DNA from: Bacillota bacterium | GTDB lineage: Bacteria > Bacillota > Clostridia > Acetivibrionales > DSM-1351 | NCBI GenBank assembly: GCA_023417285.1 | Contig: JAEZFR010000083.1 | Span: 1 to 6,929 of the forward strand | Length of the DNA: 6,929 bases | Direction of reading: 5' to 3' | Part shown: piece by piece, positions 6,112 through 6,929 of the stretch | Layout: every line of letters starts with the position of its first letter | Numbering within the stretch: position 1 is the first letter of the stretch | The notes under the pieces: generated by a model | The model's input: only the letters and a program-made list of their open reading frames with translations | Database searches by the model: none | What the model was told of the DNA's origin: nothing | Position numbers and translations under genes: made by a program

Positions 6112-6479
6112 TACGGCGGTTTAATTATTTAGGGTGCCATTATTATTTTGCTGCCTTTTGGAGATACAATTGCTTTGGCAGGCCTAATTATAGTTGGACT
6201 GGGTTGTGCTCCAGTCTTCCCATGTCTATTGCATGAAACTCCTGAAAACTTTGGAGAGGAAAATTCTCAGGCAATTATGGGCATTCAAATGGCAAGTGCT
6301 TATTTAGAACAACCTTCATGGCTCCGTTTTTTGGCTTCCTGGCAGAGAATATTAGTATAAGCTTGTATCCTGTTTATCTCATTGCTTTCATAGTACTGAT
6401 GGCTATAATGTCAGAAAGAGTAAACACATTAAATAGTAAAAGTATCAGTAAAGAATCAGAAGTTAATAATATAACCTAA
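6112..6479 (+). pseudogene. MFS transporter remnant (C-terminal third; nonsense codon, frameshift, N-terminus deleted)
   Basis: The frame from 6112 reads YGGLII, a TAG at 6130-6132, then GAIIILLPFGD, IALAGLIIVGLGCAPVFPCL and MGIQMASAYL up to about 6311. The protein then continues one frame over as TTFMAPFFGFLAENISI, YPVYLIAFIVLMAIM and a polar tail ending at TAA 6477-6479. Restoring one G near 6311 (TTAGAACA to TTAGGAACA) gives ASAYLGTTFMAPFFGFLAE, a typical MFS helix 10-11 pattern. About 120 residues survive of the roughly 400 usual, covering the last four or so helices. The N-terminal part is absent; the junction lies at or near the regulator's stop codon. The gene probably encoded a transporter controlled by, and co-transcribed with, the Lrp-type regulator. 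The substrate is unknown. A TTG at 6148 could open a 70-codon frame, but it has no ribosome site and starts mid-helix. Confidence 0.85.
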
Positions 6480-6610
6480 AGAAATCAAAAGCCTAAAGAA
6501 TCAAAAATCAAAACCAATGTACTAAAATTAAAGAAATAAAGCATCAGAATTAAATAATCAAATCAAAGAATAAAAGTAAGAATTAAACCTATGAATTATA
6601 CTAAATTAAA
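6480..6610. other. A-rich low-complexity spacer
   Basis: The plus strand here is dominated by A, with few G or C, and loosely repeats AAAGAATCAAA/AATCAAA-like units (for example around 6488-6515 and 6558-6572). No coding frame, hairpin or convincing promoter is seen. It separates the dead MFS gene from the convergent small gene. It could be expansion by slippage or simply drifting non-coding DNA. Confidence 0.45.
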
Positions 6611-6654
6611 AACAAAAAAATAAATCGGGGCGACAATGGCTATCACTTCGCCTC
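6611..6654 (-). terminator. Intrinsic terminator overlapping the stop of the 77-residue gene
   Basis: Read on the minus strand, GAGGCGA (6654-6648) pairs with TCGCCCC (6633-6627) with one wobble and a 14-base loop. GATTTATTTTTTTG follows. The stem begins inside the last codons of the small gene and the loop contains its TGA stop. The large loop is the weak point. Confidence 0.55.
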
Positions 6655-6876
6655 GACAAACCAGCTTTCTTCGTCATGCCATAGGTAGGTTTCTTTTCCG
6701 TGTATTCGACAGGTATAGCGCATTCCCTGACCTCCCACTTTTAGAGATGGAGCAGGGCGAATGTCCAAGACCTTGTCAATCTCGAAGGTTCTACCATTTT
6801 TCCAAATTATTTTTAAGGGTATTTGTTGTCTTTGTTTTGTATATTTTACTATTACTTCAACGAATTCCTTATGCAA
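6643..6876 (-). CDS. Small conserved-looking hypothetical protein, 77 residues, TTG start
   Basis: The product is a small basic, beta-rich protein with no membrane helix or signal peptide. Recognisable stretches are IPLKIIWKNGRTFEIDKVLDI, LKVGGQGMRYTCRIHGKETY and the end WFVEAK. The start is a TTG at 6876-6874. AAGGAGGGA lies five bases before it (6890-6882), a near-perfect ribosome site, and no ATG fits. From memory, similar small proteins (RYTCRI...ETYL...WFVE) occur beside Y-family DNA polymerase (dinB-type) genes in clostridia. I cannot verify that here, and the upstream neighbour is outside the window. No function is claimed; a small OB- or SH3-like beta-barrel is possible. It is convergent with the dead MFS gene and has its own terminator. 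No clear promoter is seen in the 53 bases left, so it may be the last gene of an operon entering from the right. Confidence 0.85.
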   Translation of the reverse strand: MHKEFVEVIVKYTKQRQQIPLKIIWKNGRTFEIDKVLDIRPAPSLKVGGQGMRYTCRIHGKETYLWHDEESWFVEAK

Positions 6877-6881
6877 TGCAA

Positions 6882-6890
6882 TCCCTCCTT
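6882..6890 (-). promoter_or_regulatory. Ribosome binding site for the TTG-started small gene
   Basis: AAGGAGGGA on the minus strand, five bases before TTG 6876. This strong match is what supports a TTG start. A second TTG at 6881 is out of frame and too close. Confidence 0.85.
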
Positions 6891-6929
6891 ACAATACCCT
6901 AATTACAACAATCACAACTGCAACCGACA

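Noticed and set aside
6148..6360. A separate 70-residue protein starting at TTG 6148
   Set aside because: It begins in the middle of MFS-like sequence, has no ribosome site and ends at a frameshift; it is part of the MFS remnant.
6636..6902. 88-codon plus-strand open frame opposite the 77-residue gene
   Set aside because: The minus-strand gene has a strong ribosome site, terminator and protein-like sequence; the plus frame has none of these.

Overview
This AT-rich window reads like a low-GC Firmicute, most likely a clostridium or a Lachnospiraceae relative. That rests on A/T-ending codons, strong AGGAGG-type ribosome sites, U-rich intrinsic terminators and the protein families present. The taxon is an inference; there is no rRNA or other marker. 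I see no rRNA, tRNA, CRISPR array, transposase or riboswitch. I also see no clear evidence of an undescribed defence or mobile system.

Layout. (1) Positions 3-1409 hold the 3' end of a gene for a multi-domain secreted or surface protein, with one bacterial Ig-like domain and two fibronectin III-like modules. A strong terminator follows at 1451-1500. (2) Positions 1500-2375 have no intact gene but are not empty. They carry decayed coding sequence: one short remnant (1585-1815) and one frameshifted remnant (1846-2254) that ends like a beta-propeller protein. (3) Positions 2388-3848 encode a polytopic GT-C-type glycosyltransferase. (4) Positions 4120-4950 encode a TIM-barrel sugar isomerase/epimerase-like protein with an oddly placed ribosome site, followed by a terminator. 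(5) A divergent pair follows: an isochorismatase-like cysteine hydrolase on the minus strand (5035-5574) and an Lrp/AsnC-family regulator on the plus strand (5691-6107). Their shared control region is bracketed by a perfect 12-bp inverted repeat. (6) Four bases after the regulator lies the C-terminal third of an MFS transporter (6112-6479), killed by a nonsense codon, a frameshift and loss of its N-terminal part. (7) A very A-rich spacer leads to a convergent small gene (6643-6876, minus strand, TTG start) with its own terminator.

How they may work together. The hydrolase, regulator and transporter remnant look like a former small-molecule uptake or detoxification locus: a local Lrp-type regulator controlling itself, a hydrolase and an exporter or importer that has since been lost. 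The glycosyltransferase and the sugar isomerase-like gene are separated by 271 bases and show no clear operon link. With two or three broken genes among six intact or partial ones, this looks like a chromosomal stretch undergoing gene loss. Three start sites (2388, 5574, 5691) were set shorter than the longest open frame because good ribosome-binding sites sit directly before the inner ATG.
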